NCBI RefSeq assembly: GCF_900156045.1
Contig: NZ_FTMX01000005.1
Location: 62,001-126,000 of the forward strand
Length of the DNA stretch: 64,000 bases
Direction of reading: 5' to 3'
DNA from: Peribacillus simplex
GTDB taxonomy: Bacteria > Bacillota > Bacilli > Bacillales > DSM-1321
The position numbers and the translations under genes are program-made. The notes under the pieces are model-generated. The model ran no database searches. It was given only the letters and a program-made list of their open reading frames with translations, and was not told where the DNA came from. How positions within the stretch are numbered: the first letter of the stretch is position 1; the number at the start of each line of letters is the position of its first letter. Of this stretch, positions 15,727-25,284 are shown piece by piece.

Positions 15727-16213
15727 GTTATGCTATAGCAAAATGGCAATCTGACATTTCCGTAGGTCTTTTTATTATGCCTATAATTGAAAAGGTTTCT
15801 TGGAAGACGGATCGTGGAGTAAGCGCTATCGCTTGCTGGGCGTTAAGTAGACCAATGATTACTTTTTCTCCATCTATATGTTTGCTTCTGCATATCTTTT
15901 CTTTTTCTGATGCGTCAAAGTTAGTGACGCTGTAAGGAAAGGGATTTATTTGAGCAGGGCATGTGTAATGGGGGAAAGTAAGCATTGGTCTATTTTTTTA
16001 TGCCTTAACTGACGTTTTCCCCTGCCTGGGAAAAGTCAAAGTGGTTAAAAAACGAAAGAGATTGTCCAATTTCATTCAAAGAAATGGGATGTAAACGATT
16101 GAAACCATGGTTTTAGGTTTTTAGCAACCGGTCTTCTAGATTAAGTTACTTACCTTTTAAGGAGGTGGATCGGAACAAAAGTTTTTAAGAGCTGTGTGGG
16201 AGGAGTAATAAAA
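15727..16213 (+). other. Long leader between the riboswitch terminator and the first kdp-locus ORF
   Basis: Nearly 490 bases are transcribed if the riboswitch reads through. A related sequence occurs in inverted orientation at about 15845-15862 and 15977-15996 (core CATTGGTCTA). A hairpin TTTTCCC-N6-GGGAAAA lies near 16013-16039. A strong ribosome-binding-like AAGGAGGTGG at 16159-16168 has no ATG, GTG or TTG after it. An 85-codon minus-strand ORF (15728-15985) could be a gene remnant but has no recognisable family. Confidence 0.35.
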
Positions 16214-16312
16214 ATGGATGTGTTAGCAATTTTACTAATGGTTAAACCGTTTATTCTCTTTTTAGGGTTTCTTCATTTTTGTAATAAAGTCATAGCAAAT
16301 GAGGGTGAGTAG
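16214..16312 (+). CDS. 32-residue hydrophobic protein upstream of kdpF
   Basis: ATG 16214 has GGAGGAG about 8 bases upstream and encodes MDVLAILLMVKPFILFLGFL followed by a short polar tail. One transmembrane helix is expected. The stop lies four bases before the kdpF ATG, and GAGGGTGA inside its last codons is the kdpF ribosome binding site, which implies coupling. It may be a second small Kdp-associated subunit or a translational leader. I do not know a named family. Confidence 0.6.
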   Translation: MDVLAILLMVKPFILFLGFLHFCNKVIANEGE

Positions 16313-16316
16313 CGAG

Positions 16317-16391
16317 ATGTTTTTAATGGTCATCGTCGGAGCGGTTTCGCTGTATTTAATACATGCCTTAATATATCCGGAAAAATACTAA
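16317..16391 (+). CDS. kdpF: KdpF, small subunit of the potassium-transporting ATPase
   Basis: The 24-residue peptide MFLMVIVGAVSLYLIHALIY plus PEKY has the KdpF pattern: one transmembrane helix ending in a conserved LxxPE(K/R)(F/Y) tail. KdpF stabilises the KdpABC complex in the membrane. It lies directly before kdpA, as usual, and is too short for most gene finders. Confidence 0.85.
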   Translation: MFLMVIVGAVSLYLIHALIYPEKY

Positions 16392-16415
16392 TGGTTACTA
16401 TCGGAGGAATTGCAA

Positions 16416-18089
16416 ATGGATTTTTTACAAATCGTTGTGGTACTGGCAATTGCGGTAATATTAGCCGTGCCGTTGGCTAAGTATTTAACGAGTGTTTATT
16501 CTCTTGAAATAACGAAACAAGATCGCATTTTTGGAAGGATGGAACGGTATATCTTTAAACTGTCCGGAATTAAGACGCATGATATGAAATGGCAGCAGTA
16601 CGCCAAGGCCTTGTTATTGAGCAATTTAGTGATGTTCTTTATCTCTTATATGATCCTTCGTTTCCAAGGGGAGTTACCGGGCAATCCCAGTGATGTAGAC
16701 GGCATGGAGTCATTGCTGGCATTCAATACCGCTGCAAGTTTTCTTACGAATACCAATTTACAGCATTATAGCGGGGAATCGGGCCTGTCATATTTATCTC
16801 AAATGGCAGTGATCATATTCTTGATGTTCACGACACCCGCTACAGGCCTTTCTTTGTGTATGGCTTTCTTTAGAGGGTTAACTGGTCAGAGGAGTCTAGG
16901 AAACTTCTATGTGGATTTAATCCGTACGATTACCCGATTGCTGCTTCCCTTATCTATTTTGATTGGTTTAATCCTTGTGTCCCAAGGGGTTCCGCAAACA
17001 TTCAGCACTACTGCAGTTGCTACAACATTAGAAGGAGCGACCCAATATATAGCAAGGGGGCCTGTAGCGGCACTGGAATCGATTAAGCATATAGGTACAA
17101 ACGGAGGAGGGTTCTTTGGGGGTAACTCAGCCCATCCATTTGAAAATCCTAATGGTTTTACTAATGTGTTGGAAATCTTATCCATGCTCCTTATACCTTC
17201 TGCCCTTCCGTTGACGTTTGGATATATGGCGAAAAATAAGAAGCAAGGCTGGATCCTATTTTCAGCGATGGGACTCATGCTACTTCTCTTCATGGGCATG
17301 ACTTATTTCAATGAAAAAAATGGTAATCCAGCTTTAGAGCAAGTAGGCCTTTCACAAGAGAGTGGGAGTATGGAAGGGAAGGAGGTTCGTTTTGGGGTGG
17401 CTCAGAGTGCATTATTCACGAGCATCACTACAGCTGCCACTACAGGGTCGGTAAATAATATGCATGATACCCTAACGCCTCTGGGAAGTATAGCTCCACT
17501 AGCAATGATGATGTTGAATTGTGTATTTGGCGGAGAAGGTGTAGGGACAATCAATATTCTCATGTATTCAATAATGGCTGTATTTCTTGCTGGACTTATG
17601 GTGGGACGTACACCTGAGTTTTTGGGTAAGAAGATTGAAGGGCAGGAGATGAAATTAATAGCTTTAGCAATTCTTCTCCACCCATTGATCATATTAGTTC
17701 CCTCTGCCATCGCTTTAGCGACACAAATGGGATCAGCAGCTATTTCAAATCCTGGTTTTCACGGTATTTCTCAAGTAGTTTATGAGTTTACCTCTTCTGC
17801 TGCCAATAATGGTTCCGGTTTTGAAGGCTTAGGCGACAATACACCTTTTTGGAATATTTCCACCGGTTTAGTCATGTTGTTCGGCCGTTACTTTTCGATG
17901 TTCGCAATGATTGCTGTCGCAGGATCATTATTGGTAAAGAAACGTGTTCCTGAGACAATTGGAACATTCAAAACGGATAATAGTACCTTCCTTGTTATTC
18001 TTTTAGCTACGGTTTTAATTATAGGAGCTTTGACTTTCTTTCCCATAATAGCACTTGGACCAATCGCTGAATGGCTTACGATTAGATAA
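16416..18089 (+). CDS. kdpA: Potassium-transporting ATPase potassium-binding subunit KdpA
   Basis: The 557-residue protein is the potassium channel-like subunit of the high-affinity Kdp pump. It has about 10 transmembrane segments and four SKT-type selectivity loops; visible blocks include TNTNLQHYSGESGLSY, GTNGGGFFGGNSAHPFENP and TSSAANNGSGFEGL. The length equals that of well-studied KdpA proteins. I chose ATG 16416 with GGAGG 8 bases upstream, rather than the TTG six bases earlier. It lies in the order F-A-B-C behind a c-di-AMP riboswitch. Confidence 0.97.
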   Translation: MDFLQIVVVLAIAVILAVPLAKYLTSVYSLEITKQDRIFGRMERYIFKLSGIKTHDMKWQQYAKALLLSNLVMFFISYMILRFQGELPGNPSDVDGMESLLAFNTAASFLTNTNLQHYSGESGLSYLSQMAVIIFLMFTTPATGLSLCMAFFRGLTGQRSLGNFYVDLIRTITRLLLPLSILIGLILVSQGVPQTFSTTAVATTLEGATQYIARGPVAALESIKHIGTNGGGFFGGNSAHPFENPNGFTNVLEILSMLLIPSALPLTFGYMAKNKKQGWILFSAMGLMLLLFMGMTYFNEKNGNPALEQVGLSQESGSMEGKEVRFGVAQSALFTSITTAATTGSVNNMHDTLTPLGSIAPLAMMMLNCVFGGEGVGTINILMYSIMAVFLAGLMVGRTPEFLGKKIEGQEMKLIALAILLHPLIILVPSAIALATQMGSAAISNPGFHGISQVVYEFTSSAANNGSGFEGLGDNTPFWNISTGLVMLFGRYFSMFAMIAVAGSLLVKKRVPETIGTFKTDNSTFLVILLATVLIIGALTFFPIIALGPIAEWLTIR

Positions 18090-18110
18090 ATGTTGAAAGG
18101 AGCATTCCAA

Positions 18111-20150
18111 ATGAGTACAGAGCGAATAGCAAATATAAATAAGGACATTGCTTATGAGGCAGGTAAAGATGCACTCAAAAAATTGAATCCAAAAGTAATG
18201 GCTCGCAATCCAGTCATGTTTGTTGTTGAAGTGGGGTTTGTCATTACCTTAATTCTGTCTATATTCCCTGAAATTTTTGATGGAATAGCTGACAGGGGGT
18301 ATAACGTTGCAGTAACCATCATTTTATTTGTAACGATCATTTTCGCTAATTTTGCGGAAGCACTTGCAGAGGGACGCGGAAAGGCACAAGCCAATAGCCT
18401 CAAAAAGACAAAGCAGGATACTAAAGCAAGGTTGATCCAGAAAGATGGTTCCGTAAAAGTAGTTGATGCCTTGCAATTACGTAAAGGCGATATGGTTTTA
18501 GTGAAGGCAAACGATTTAATACCGACGGATGGAGAAATCATTGAAGGAGTGGCCGCTATAGATGAATCGGCGATTACGGGTGAATCAGCTCCCGTAATAA
18601 AAGAACCTGGTGGGGATTTCAGTTCTGTAACAGGAGGTACAAAAGTCATTAGTGATTTTATCAAAGTTAAAGTCAGTGCAGACCCTGGTGAATCCTTCCT
18701 TGATCGGATGATTAATTTGGTCGAAGGAGCTAAAAGGCAAAAAACACCGAATGAAATTGCACTAGGTACACTCCTGGTTAGCTTAACCATCATCTTTTTA
18801 CTTGTATGTACCACGCTAGTTCCGATTGCGTCATATATTCATGTTACCCTTCCGATCGCTACCCTGGTAGCTTTGCTGGTTTGCCTGATCCCCACAACAA
18901 TCGGGGGATTACTCTCAGCCATAGGAATAGCAGGTATGGATAGGGTAACCCAATTCAATGTAATTGCGAAGTCTGGAAAATCGGTGGAAGCCGCAGGTGA
19001 TATCAATACGATCATCCTTGATAAAACAGGAACCATAACACATGGCAACAGAATGGCCTCTGCCTTAATACCAGCTAGCGGTATAAGTCAGGAAGAGCTT
19101 TACCAATATGCTGTATACGCATCTTTACATGATGAAACCCCTGAGGGCCGGTCTGTTTTGGAATTCGCCAAAAAAAATGGATTACCTGAAAAATTGCTGA
19201 ATAAAAACGGTACGGAAGGAATCGAATTTACCGCAGAAACCAGAATGAGCGGAACGGACTTTCCTGATGGGAAAAGGGTCAGAAAGGGTGCAGTTGATAC
19301 GATAATGAAATATATCTTGCATCAGGGAGGGAATGTGCCTATCGGTTTAAAAGACACTTGTGATGAAGTGGCAAAGAAAGGCGGTACCCCATTGGTTGTC
19401 ACAGAGGGAAGCCGTATACTTGGCACTATATATTTGAAAGATACAGTGAAACCAGGCATGAAGGAACGTTTTGAAGAATTAAGGAAAATGGGTATTAAAA
19501 CCATAATGTGCACCGGGGATAATCCCTTAACAGCAGAAACAATCGCGAAAGAAGCAGGGGTCGATGATTTTATCGCCGAGGCTAAGCCAGAAGATAAAAT
19601 CTCAGTCATCAAGCGGGAACAAGCGGATGGCAAGCTTGTTGCTATGACTGGAGATGGCACAAACGATGCCCCTGCATTGGCACAGGCAGATGTAGGGTTG
19701 GCGATGAATACAGGAACAAACGCGGCGAAGGAAGCCGCTAATATGGTGGATTTAGATTCAGATCCCACAAAAATCATTGAAGTGGTATCCATTGGGAAAC
19801 AGTTGCTCATGACCCGGGGGGCATTGACAACCTTTAGCATCGCTAATGATGTAGCTAAATATTTTGCTATAATCCCAGCCATGTTCATGTTGGCGATACC
19901 TCAAATGAAAGCCCTGAACATTATGGGTTTAGCAACACCACAAAGCGCCATATTATCAGCTTTAATATTTAACGCCATTATCATTCCATTGCTAATACCC
20001 TTGGCAATAAAAGGGGTTAAATATGTTCCTATGAGCGCTACAAGATTGTTGAAAAGGAATTTGTCCCTTTATGGAGTAGGGGGAGTGTTAGTTCCCTTCA
20101 TTGGAATTAAGGTAATTGATTTAATTCTTGTCGTATTAAGAGTGGTTTAA
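18111..20150 (+). CDS. kdpB: Potassium-transporting P-type ATPase subunit KdpB
   Basis: The 679-residue P-type ATPase hydrolyses ATP to drive potassium uptake through KdpA. Key motifs are TGESAPV (actuator domain, near residue 155), the phosphorylation motif DKTGT near residue 305, and [10 protein letters not shown] in the P-domain near residue 510. ATG 18111 has AAAGGAG upstream; an earlier in-frame ATG at 18090 directly follows the kdpA stop and lacks a spaced site. The length is close to other KdpB proteins. Confidence 0.97.
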   Translation: MSTERIANINKDIAYEAGKDALKKLNPKVMARNPVMFVVEVGFVITLILSIFPEIFDGIADRGYNVAVTIILFVTIIFANFAEALAEGRGKAQANSLKKTKQDTKARLIQKDGSVKVVDALQLRKGDMVLVKANDLIPTDGEIIEGVAAIDESAITGESAPVIKEPGGDFSSVTGGTKVISDFIKVKVSADPGESFLDRMINLVEGAKRQKTPNEIALGTLLVSLTIIFLLVCTTLVPIASYIHVTLPIATLVALLVCLIPTTIGGLLSAIGIAGMDRVTQFNVIAKSGKSVEAAGDINTIILDKTGTITHGNRMASALIPASGISQEELYQYAVYASLHDETPEGRSVLEFAKKNGLPEKLLNKNGTEGIEFTAETRMSGTDFPDGKRVRKGAVDTIMKYILHQGGNVPIGLKDTCDEVAKKGGTPLVVTEGSRILGTIYLKDTVKPGMKERFEELRKMGIKTIMCTGDNPLTAETIAKEAGVDDFIAEAKPEDKISVIKREQADGKLVAMTGDGTNDAPALAQADVGLAMNTGTNAAKEAANMVDLDSDPTKIIEVVSIGKQLLMTRGALTTFSIANDVAKYFAIIPAMFMLAIPQMKALNIMGLATPQSAILSALIFNAIIIPLLIPLAIKGVKYVPMSATRLLKRNLSLYGVGGVLVPFIGIKVIDLILVVLRVV

Positions 20151-20175
20151 AAATATAAATTAAGGGTGGAAATCC

Positions 20176-20733
20176 ATGTTAAAAAACTTACGTTTGGTTT
20201 TTGTGCTTCTTATCATATGTGGAGTGGCCTATCCGGTGTTGATGACAGGCCTAGCACAGTTGACGATGCCCGCAAATGCAGAGGGCAGTTTAATTAAGAG
20301 TGAATCGGGTGAAATTATAGGTTCCGAAATGATCGGCCAATCCTTTAAAGATCCTCGGTACTTTCAAGGTCGTGTTTCATCTATTGAATATGATGCAGCT
20401 AATTCAGGTACGTTAAACTATTCTCCTTCAAATGAGGAGCTCATTGATCGGACAAAAAAGGATATTTCAATATTTTTAAAAGAAAACCCTACTGTCGATA
20501 AAGCAGACATACCATCTGATTTAATGACAAATTCGGGGTCAGGGCTTGATCCCAATATTTCTCCTGATGGCGCCAAGGTACAGGTTCCCCGTATTGCTCA
20601 TGAAAGGGAATTGTCTGAAAAAAAGGTATATCTTCTTGTGGAAAAATATACGAGCAGTAAATCATTTGGACTTTTTGGTGAACCTCGAATTAATGTTTTG
20701 GAGTTAAATATGGCATTGGACAAATTAAAATAA
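20176..20733 (+). CDS. kdpC: Potassium-transporting ATPase subunit KdpC
   Basis: The 185-residue protein has a single N-terminal transmembrane helix (about residues 5-28) and a soluble domain. Family blocks are seen: GSEMIGQSFKDPRYFQGR, GSGLDPNISPDGAKVQVPRIA and a C-terminal FGLFGEPRINVLELN. KdpC assists assembly and nucleotide affinity of the KdpAB pump. Its length fits the family (about 190). Confidence 0.96.
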   Translation: MLKNLRLVFVLLIICGVAYPVLMTGLAQLTMPANAEGSLIKSESGEIIGSEMIGQSFKDPRYFQGRVSSIEYDAANSGTLNYSPSNEELIDRTKKDISIFLKENPTVDKADIPSDLMTNSGSGLDPNISPDGAKVQVPRIAHERELSEKKVYLLVEKYTSSKSFGLFGEPRINVLELNMALDKLK

Positions 20734-20777
20734 ATTTGTTGTAGAGAGAGAGAGTTTCTGATTGCAATAGAACTTAT

Positions 20778-20794
20778 AAGGAGGTGGTAATATT
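20778..20794 (+). promoter_or_regulatory. Strong Shine-Dalgarno with a probable ATT start codon for the KdpD-like gene
   Basis: AAGGAGGTGGT (20778-20788) lies close before ATT at 20792. An in-frame TAA at 20777-20779 overlaps the site, and there is no ATG, GTG or TTG before TTG 20864. The 24 codons in between encode residues typical of this family's N-terminus (SEQFRRKTSDEILES), so initiation at ATT is the simplest reading. Confidence 0.65.
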
Positions 20795-23107
20795 TCGGAA
20801 CAATTCCGTAGGAAAACATCAGATGAAATTCTAGAGTCGATTTCTAATATCAAAAGGGGAAGGTTGAAAATCATACTTGGAGCTGTAAGCGGTTCGGGGA
20901 AGACCTACCATTTGCTTCTTGAAGGAAATGAATTGAAAAAACGAGGGATTGACGTTGTTGTCGGAATAGTCAGCAAGCCCTGTAGTCCTAAGACACATAA
21001 ACAATTAGGCAAGCTTGAACTTATACCTGCTATAGAATGGGAACAAAACGGACACACAGGGCAAGATCTTGATTTGGAGGGTATTTACAAGCGGAATCCT
21101 GAGGTGGTTTTAGTTGATCGATTAGCACATAAAAATCATCGGAATGCAAAAAATCCAACCAGATTGGACGACGTTAAAGAATTAATTAAAAATGAAATCA
21201 GTGTTATAACGACCATAAATATTTATGAGTTGAAAGGGGTGAAAAAAGTTGCTGAACAATTACTTAAACTTCCATTTCACGTACAAGTTACAGTGCCCGA
21301 AGATACTCTGACAAATGCTGATGAAGTACGTCTTTTGGATGTTACCCCTGAAGCCATTTTAAAACGTCTGCAAAAAGGGGAAATCGAGAAAAAAGACGAA
21401 GGGTTGTTACAGTTTTACAATAATGGTAATCTAGCCACTCTTAGGGAATTGTCACTTCGGTATTTAGCTGAAGAAGTTGAAGAGAATCTGACTGAACAAA
21501 GGGAACTAGAAGGTTTATTGGGTCCGTCAGGTGCAACGGAGCGAATCTTGGTCTGTGTGCAATATCATTTGAATGGCTCCATATTAATTAGGCGAGGAGA
21601 TCAAATTGCCAAGCGTTTGGGCGGTGAGTTCATAATAGCTACCTTTATCTCAAAAACAAGAAAACTCTCAAAAGAGGAAGAAATATTTAAAAGATCCATG
21701 CAAAAACTAATCACTAAATTAAAGGGAAAGTTTATTGAGATAATAATGAAGGAAGACGAAATAGCAGATGAAATTGTCGGATTTTCCATGCAGTATCGAA
21801 TAACACGAATTATCCTTGGCCAATCCAAAAAGTCAGCGTTGGAGGAGATGATCAACGGTTCCATAGTCAATAACATATTGAGAAAATCGAAGGACATTGA
21901 TGTATTTATTGTAGCAGACAGGGTTAAAGCATTTGGTGAGAGAATCATCCCCGCAATAAAGACGGAAAAAAGGAGTGGAGATCCCTTTCACAGACTCACA
22001 CCTGAGGAATTGCACGAAAAAGTCGAAGGGGTGAATAGAGGGACATTTAAGATTTATATTGGGGCTGCTCCTGGTGTTGGAAAAACATTTACCATGCTAA
22101 GGGAGGCAAATCACTTAAAAGAAAATGGACTTGATGTGGTGATTGGATTACTTGAGACACATGGGCGAAAAGATACTGCCTCCCAAGTGGGGAATTTAGA
22201 AATCGTGCCTAGAAAGCTAATTCCATATAAAAACGTATTATTGGAGGAAATGGATCTTGATGCCGTTATGATACGAAATCCTGAGGTGGTCCTGATAGAT
22301 GAATTAGCACATACGAATGTACCAGGAATAAAAAATCGAAAAAGATATCAAGATGTAATGACCATTTTGGACTCCGGAATTTCGGTAATTTCCACAATGA
22401 ATATTCAACATATAGAAAGTTTGAAAGATAGTGTAAAGCAAATAACAGGTGTTTCTGTTAGAGAGACAGTACCTGACAGCATTCTACAACTAGCGGATGA
22501 ACTTGAGTTGATCGATATCTCCCCAAAGGCGCTCCGGCAAAGGATGTTAGAGGGGGATATATACGCTTTGGATAAAGTGGAACAGTCACTTAGCCATTTC
22601 TTCAAGACACAAAACCTTATAGCTTTGAGAGAACTTGCACTCCGTGAATTGGCAGATGAAGTGGATGACAGATTAGAGTCATTGAAACGTAAGGAAGGAG
22701 TAAGGGGACCATGGAGAGAAGATGAAGTGATTTTTGTCAGCGTCAATCTAAGAGCGGATTCTGAGCGTCTAATTAGAAGAGGGTTCCGCATAGCTTATCG
22801 TCTTAAAGCAAATTGGTATGTTATTTTCGTAAAACATCAAAAAGAGCTGCGGACTGATGAAGAGATGATACTTAATAAACTCGTAAGCCTTACACATCGA
22901 TTGGGAGGCCACTTTGTATTGCATACAACCAGGAATAAACGTTCAGTGGTCAATGAAATTAAGAAACAACTACATGACAAAAAAGCTACACAAATTATTT
23001 TAGGGCAATCAGCAAGAACGAGATGGCAAGAAATTAAGGGAGGGTCAATTGTTGTTCGTCTTTTAAGGGAAGCTAGACACCTTGATGTTTTGATTGTAGC
23101 TGATTAA
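20792..23107 (+). CDS. KdpD-like sensor protein without histidine kinase: two tandem KdpD/USP modules
   Basis: This 771-residue protein consists of two copies of the KdpD N-terminal input module. Module 1 has the P-loop GAVSGSGKT near residue 30-38 and a degenerate LVDRLAHKNH. Module 2 has GAAPGVGKT near residue 425-433 and IDELAHTNVPG. Each is followed by a universal-stress-protein-like domain (about 240-385 and 640-770; ILGQSKKSALEEM and ILGQSARTRWQEI). The transmembrane, GAF and histidine kinase parts of classical KdpD are absent, and no kdpE lies nearby. In some Firmicutes the KdpD USP domain binds c-di-AMP, which would match the riboswitch. It probably modulates the Kdp pump or reports c-di-AMP. 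Confidence 0.88.
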   Translation: MSEQFRRKTSDEILESISNIKRGRLKIILGAVSGSGKTYHLLLEGNELKKRGIDVVVGIVSKPCSPKTHKQLGKLELIPAIEWEQNGHTGQDLDLEGIYKRNPEVVLVDRLAHKNHRNAKNPTRLDDVKELIKNEISVITTINIYELKGVKKVAEQLLKLPFHVQVTVPEDTLTNADEVRLLDVTPEAILKRLQKGEIEKKDEGLLQFYNNGNLATLRELSLRYLAEEVEENLTEQRELEGLLGPSGATERILVCVQYHLNGSILIRRGDQIAKRLGGEFIIATFISKTRKLSKEEEIFKRSMQKLITKLKGKFIEIIMKEDEIADEIVGFSMQYRITRIILGQSKKSALEEMINGSIVNNILRKSKDIDVFIVADRVKAFGERIIPAIKTEKRSGDPFHRLTPEELHEKVEGVNRGTFKIYIGAAPGVGKTFTMLREANHLKENGLDVVIGLLETHGRKDTASQVGNLEIVPRKLIPYKNVLLEEMDLDAVMIRNPEVVLIDELAHTNVPGIKNRKRYQDVMTILDSGISVISTMNIQHIESLKDSVKQITGVSVRETVPDSILQLADELELIDISPKALRQRMLEGDIYALDKVEQSLSHFFKTQNLIALRELALRELADEVDDRLESLKRKEGVRGPWREDEVIFVSVNLRADSERLIRRGFRIAYRLKANWYVIFVKHQKELRTDEEMILNKLVSLTHRLGGHFVLHTTRNKRSVVNEIKKQLHDKKATQIILGQSARTRWQEIKGGSIVVRLLREARHLDVLIVAD

Positions 23108-23243
23108 TTCTTATATCAAGAAGTATATTTTTATAAATGGTGACAGAGAATTTCTAGAGTTCATTTTACCTGCAGTTACGAGGAAAAATATGGTATAGTT
23201 AATTACAGATTTTTCTTTATATTATAAATGTGAGGGGCTGCCA

Positions 23244-25046
23244 ATGATGATCACTTTTCCCAAACCTGATGTTGAGCAATTTTTACGAACCTTTTCCATT
23301 GCTGATTTTGCTGTAAGTCCAGATGAAAAACATCTGGTTTTCAGTACCAATTTGAGCGGCAAGTATAATTTATGGGGAATGGATTTGCCAAACTCTTTTC
23401 CTTATCCGCTTACATCCATTGATCAGAGCTGCCAAGAGCTGATATATGATAAGAAGAGCCGGTTTATAATTGCTGGTTTCGATCAAGACGGTAATGAAAA
23501 TACCCAGTTTTACGGGGTTCCTTTGAATGGCGGGACAATGAAGGAAATCGTCCATCATGAAAATACACGTAATTTCATGCCAAAATTATCGAATGACAGT
23601 AAAAAGCTCTATTACACGACATCCAGAGGAAATCCTACCTTTCTAAATTCCTATTGTTTAGATTTAGAATCAGGACAGGAAAGGCTGGTACTGGAGGGGA
23701 AAGACACAGCTACCTATTTATTTGGCTTCAGCCCAGATGAAGAAACCTTACTTTACTATAAACACTTTGCTAATACATATACCCTTCTCTATGCAAAAAA
23801 AGGGAACGAAGATATCCTGCTCACTCCGCCCTCCGAGAAACAACACACAGTGAATGATGGTGTTTTTATTTCGGATTCGATGATATATTTATTGATTGAT
23901 TATGATTCGGACTTTACTTATTTGGCTTCATACAACCTTGAAACAAATAAATTCAGTAAAGTTAAAGAATTGGAGAATGAGAGTTTTACTGCCATTAAAT
24001 ATAGTAAAGAGAATCAACTATTATATATAACCAGTCAAAAGGGTGTAGAGGATCAATTATATGAATTCAATCTGCAAAATGAAGATTGGAGAAATATCCC
24101 CGTACCGTGCAGCGTCATTAATAAACTTGAGGTTGCTGCATCTGGCACGCTATACTTATTTGGCATGAGCGCAACAAGGCCTCATAATATCTATAAAAAA
24201 ACAGGTGATGAGTGGGTATCATTAACTAAATATACTGTTCCTGGCGTAGATTCCGATGAATTGGTTGAACCGGACATCATTACATACCCTTCCTTTGATG
24301 GCCTGGAGATCGAATCGTTATTTTTTAGGGCAAAAAGGGAAAATGACAATGGTGAAGTCATTTTTTGGCCACATGGAGGTCCTCAAGCGGCAGAACGGAA
24401 GTCCTTTAGGGCATCATTTCAATTTTTCCTGAATCACGGTTACAGTATTTTTGCGCCAAACTTCCGCGGTTCTACTGGTTATGGTTTGGAATTCACGAAA
24501 ATGGTGGAAGGAGATTGGGGAAATGGACCAAGACTTGATAATGTAGCCGGCCTTGATTGGCTCATTAACCAAGGGCATGCACAAAAAGGTAACATTCTAT
24601 TGATGGGCGGAAGCTTCGGAGGGTATATGGCACTTCTGCTACACGGACGACATGCGGATTATTTTAAAGCGGTTGTCGATATTTTCGGACCATCCAACCT
24701 CTTCTCATTTATCAATTCCGTTCCAGAAGAATGGAAGCCAGTCATGGATCAGTGGGTAGGAAATCCGGAAAATGATAAAGAAAAACTAATCGAGTATTCG
24801 CCAATCACCTATCTAGAATCCATGATAAAGCCAATGCTTGTCATTCAAGGAGCAAACGATCCCCGTGTCGTCCAATCAGAATCAGATCAAATCGTTCGGG
24901 CGTTGAAGGATAAAGGAAGAGATGTCGATTATATGCTTCTGGAAGATGAAGGACATGGATTTTCCAAAAAAGAAAATGAAATTGCCGTCTATCAAAAAAT
25001 ACTCACATTCTTAAAGCGATTCACAGCAGTAACAGAAAAGGTATAA
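23244..25046 (+). CDS. S9 family prolyl-oligopeptidase-type peptidase
   Basis: The 600-residue protein has an N-terminal beta-propeller (about residues 1-340) and a C-terminal alpha/beta-hydrolase domain. The catalytic serine is in GGSFGGYM near residue 456, the aspartate in QGANDPRV near 537 and the histidine in EGHGF near 570. Such enzymes cleave short peptides, often releasing acyl-amino acids or dipeptides. There is no signal peptide, so it is cytoplasmic. GAGGGG precedes ATG 23244; ATG 23247 is equally possible. It stands alone with its own terminator. Confidence 0.88.
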   Translation: MMITFPKPDVEQFLRTFSIADFAVSPDEKHLVFSTNLSGKYNLWGMDLPNSFPYPLTSIDQSCQELIYDKKSRFIIAGFDQDGNENTQFYGVPLNGGTMKEIVHHENTRNFMPKLSNDSKKLYYTTSRGNPTFLNSYCLDLESGQERLVLEGKDTATYLFGFSPDEETLLYYKHFANTYTLLYAKKGNEDILLTPPSEKQHTVNDGVFISDSMIYLLIDYDSDFTYLASYNLETNKFSKVKELENESFTAIKYSKENQLLYITSQKGVEDQLYEFNLQNEDWRNIPVPCSVINKLEVAASGTLYLFGMSATRPHNIYKKTGDEWVSLTKYTVPGVDSDELVEPDIITYPSFDGLEIESLFFRAKRENDNGEVIFWPHGGPQAAERKSFRASFQFFLNHGYSIFAPNFRGSTGYGLEFTKMVEGDWGNGPRLDNVAGLDWLINQGHAQKGNILLMGGSFGGYMALLLHGRHADYFKAVVDIFGPSNLFSFINSVPEEWKPVMDQWVGNPENDKEKLIEYSPITYLESMIKPMLVIQGANDPRVVQSESDQIVRALKDKGRDVDYMLLEDEGHGFSKKENEIAVYQKILTFLKRFTAVTEKV

Positions 25047-25085
25047 CCCGCATCAAAATATTTCATTTATTTACACTTTAATCGG

Positions 25086-25128
25086 AAACCCTGCCACTCA
25101 CGTTCAAAGTGATGAAGCAGGGTTTTTA
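25086..25128 (+). terminator. Rho-independent terminator
   Basis: AAACCCTGC pairs with GCAGGGTTT with an inner CACT/AGTG helix, followed by T residues. It ends the S9 peptidase gene. Confidence 0.8.
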
Positions 25129-25284
25129 TTTGAAAACCGGATGTCATTTTAGCCTCCCAATAGGGCGTGTATATAAAATCCTGACATTTAAAATTCAGAA
25201 TTCCGTGAATAAACTCTAGTAATCTAGTCATAAAGTGCAATATAATAAACGGAAAAAGTTTTTTGATAAACGGAGTTGATCGCA

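Noticed and set aside
15728-15985. 85-codon minus-strand ORF in the kdp leader
   Set aside because: It has fairly natural codons but no site I trust and no recognisable family; described as leader content only.
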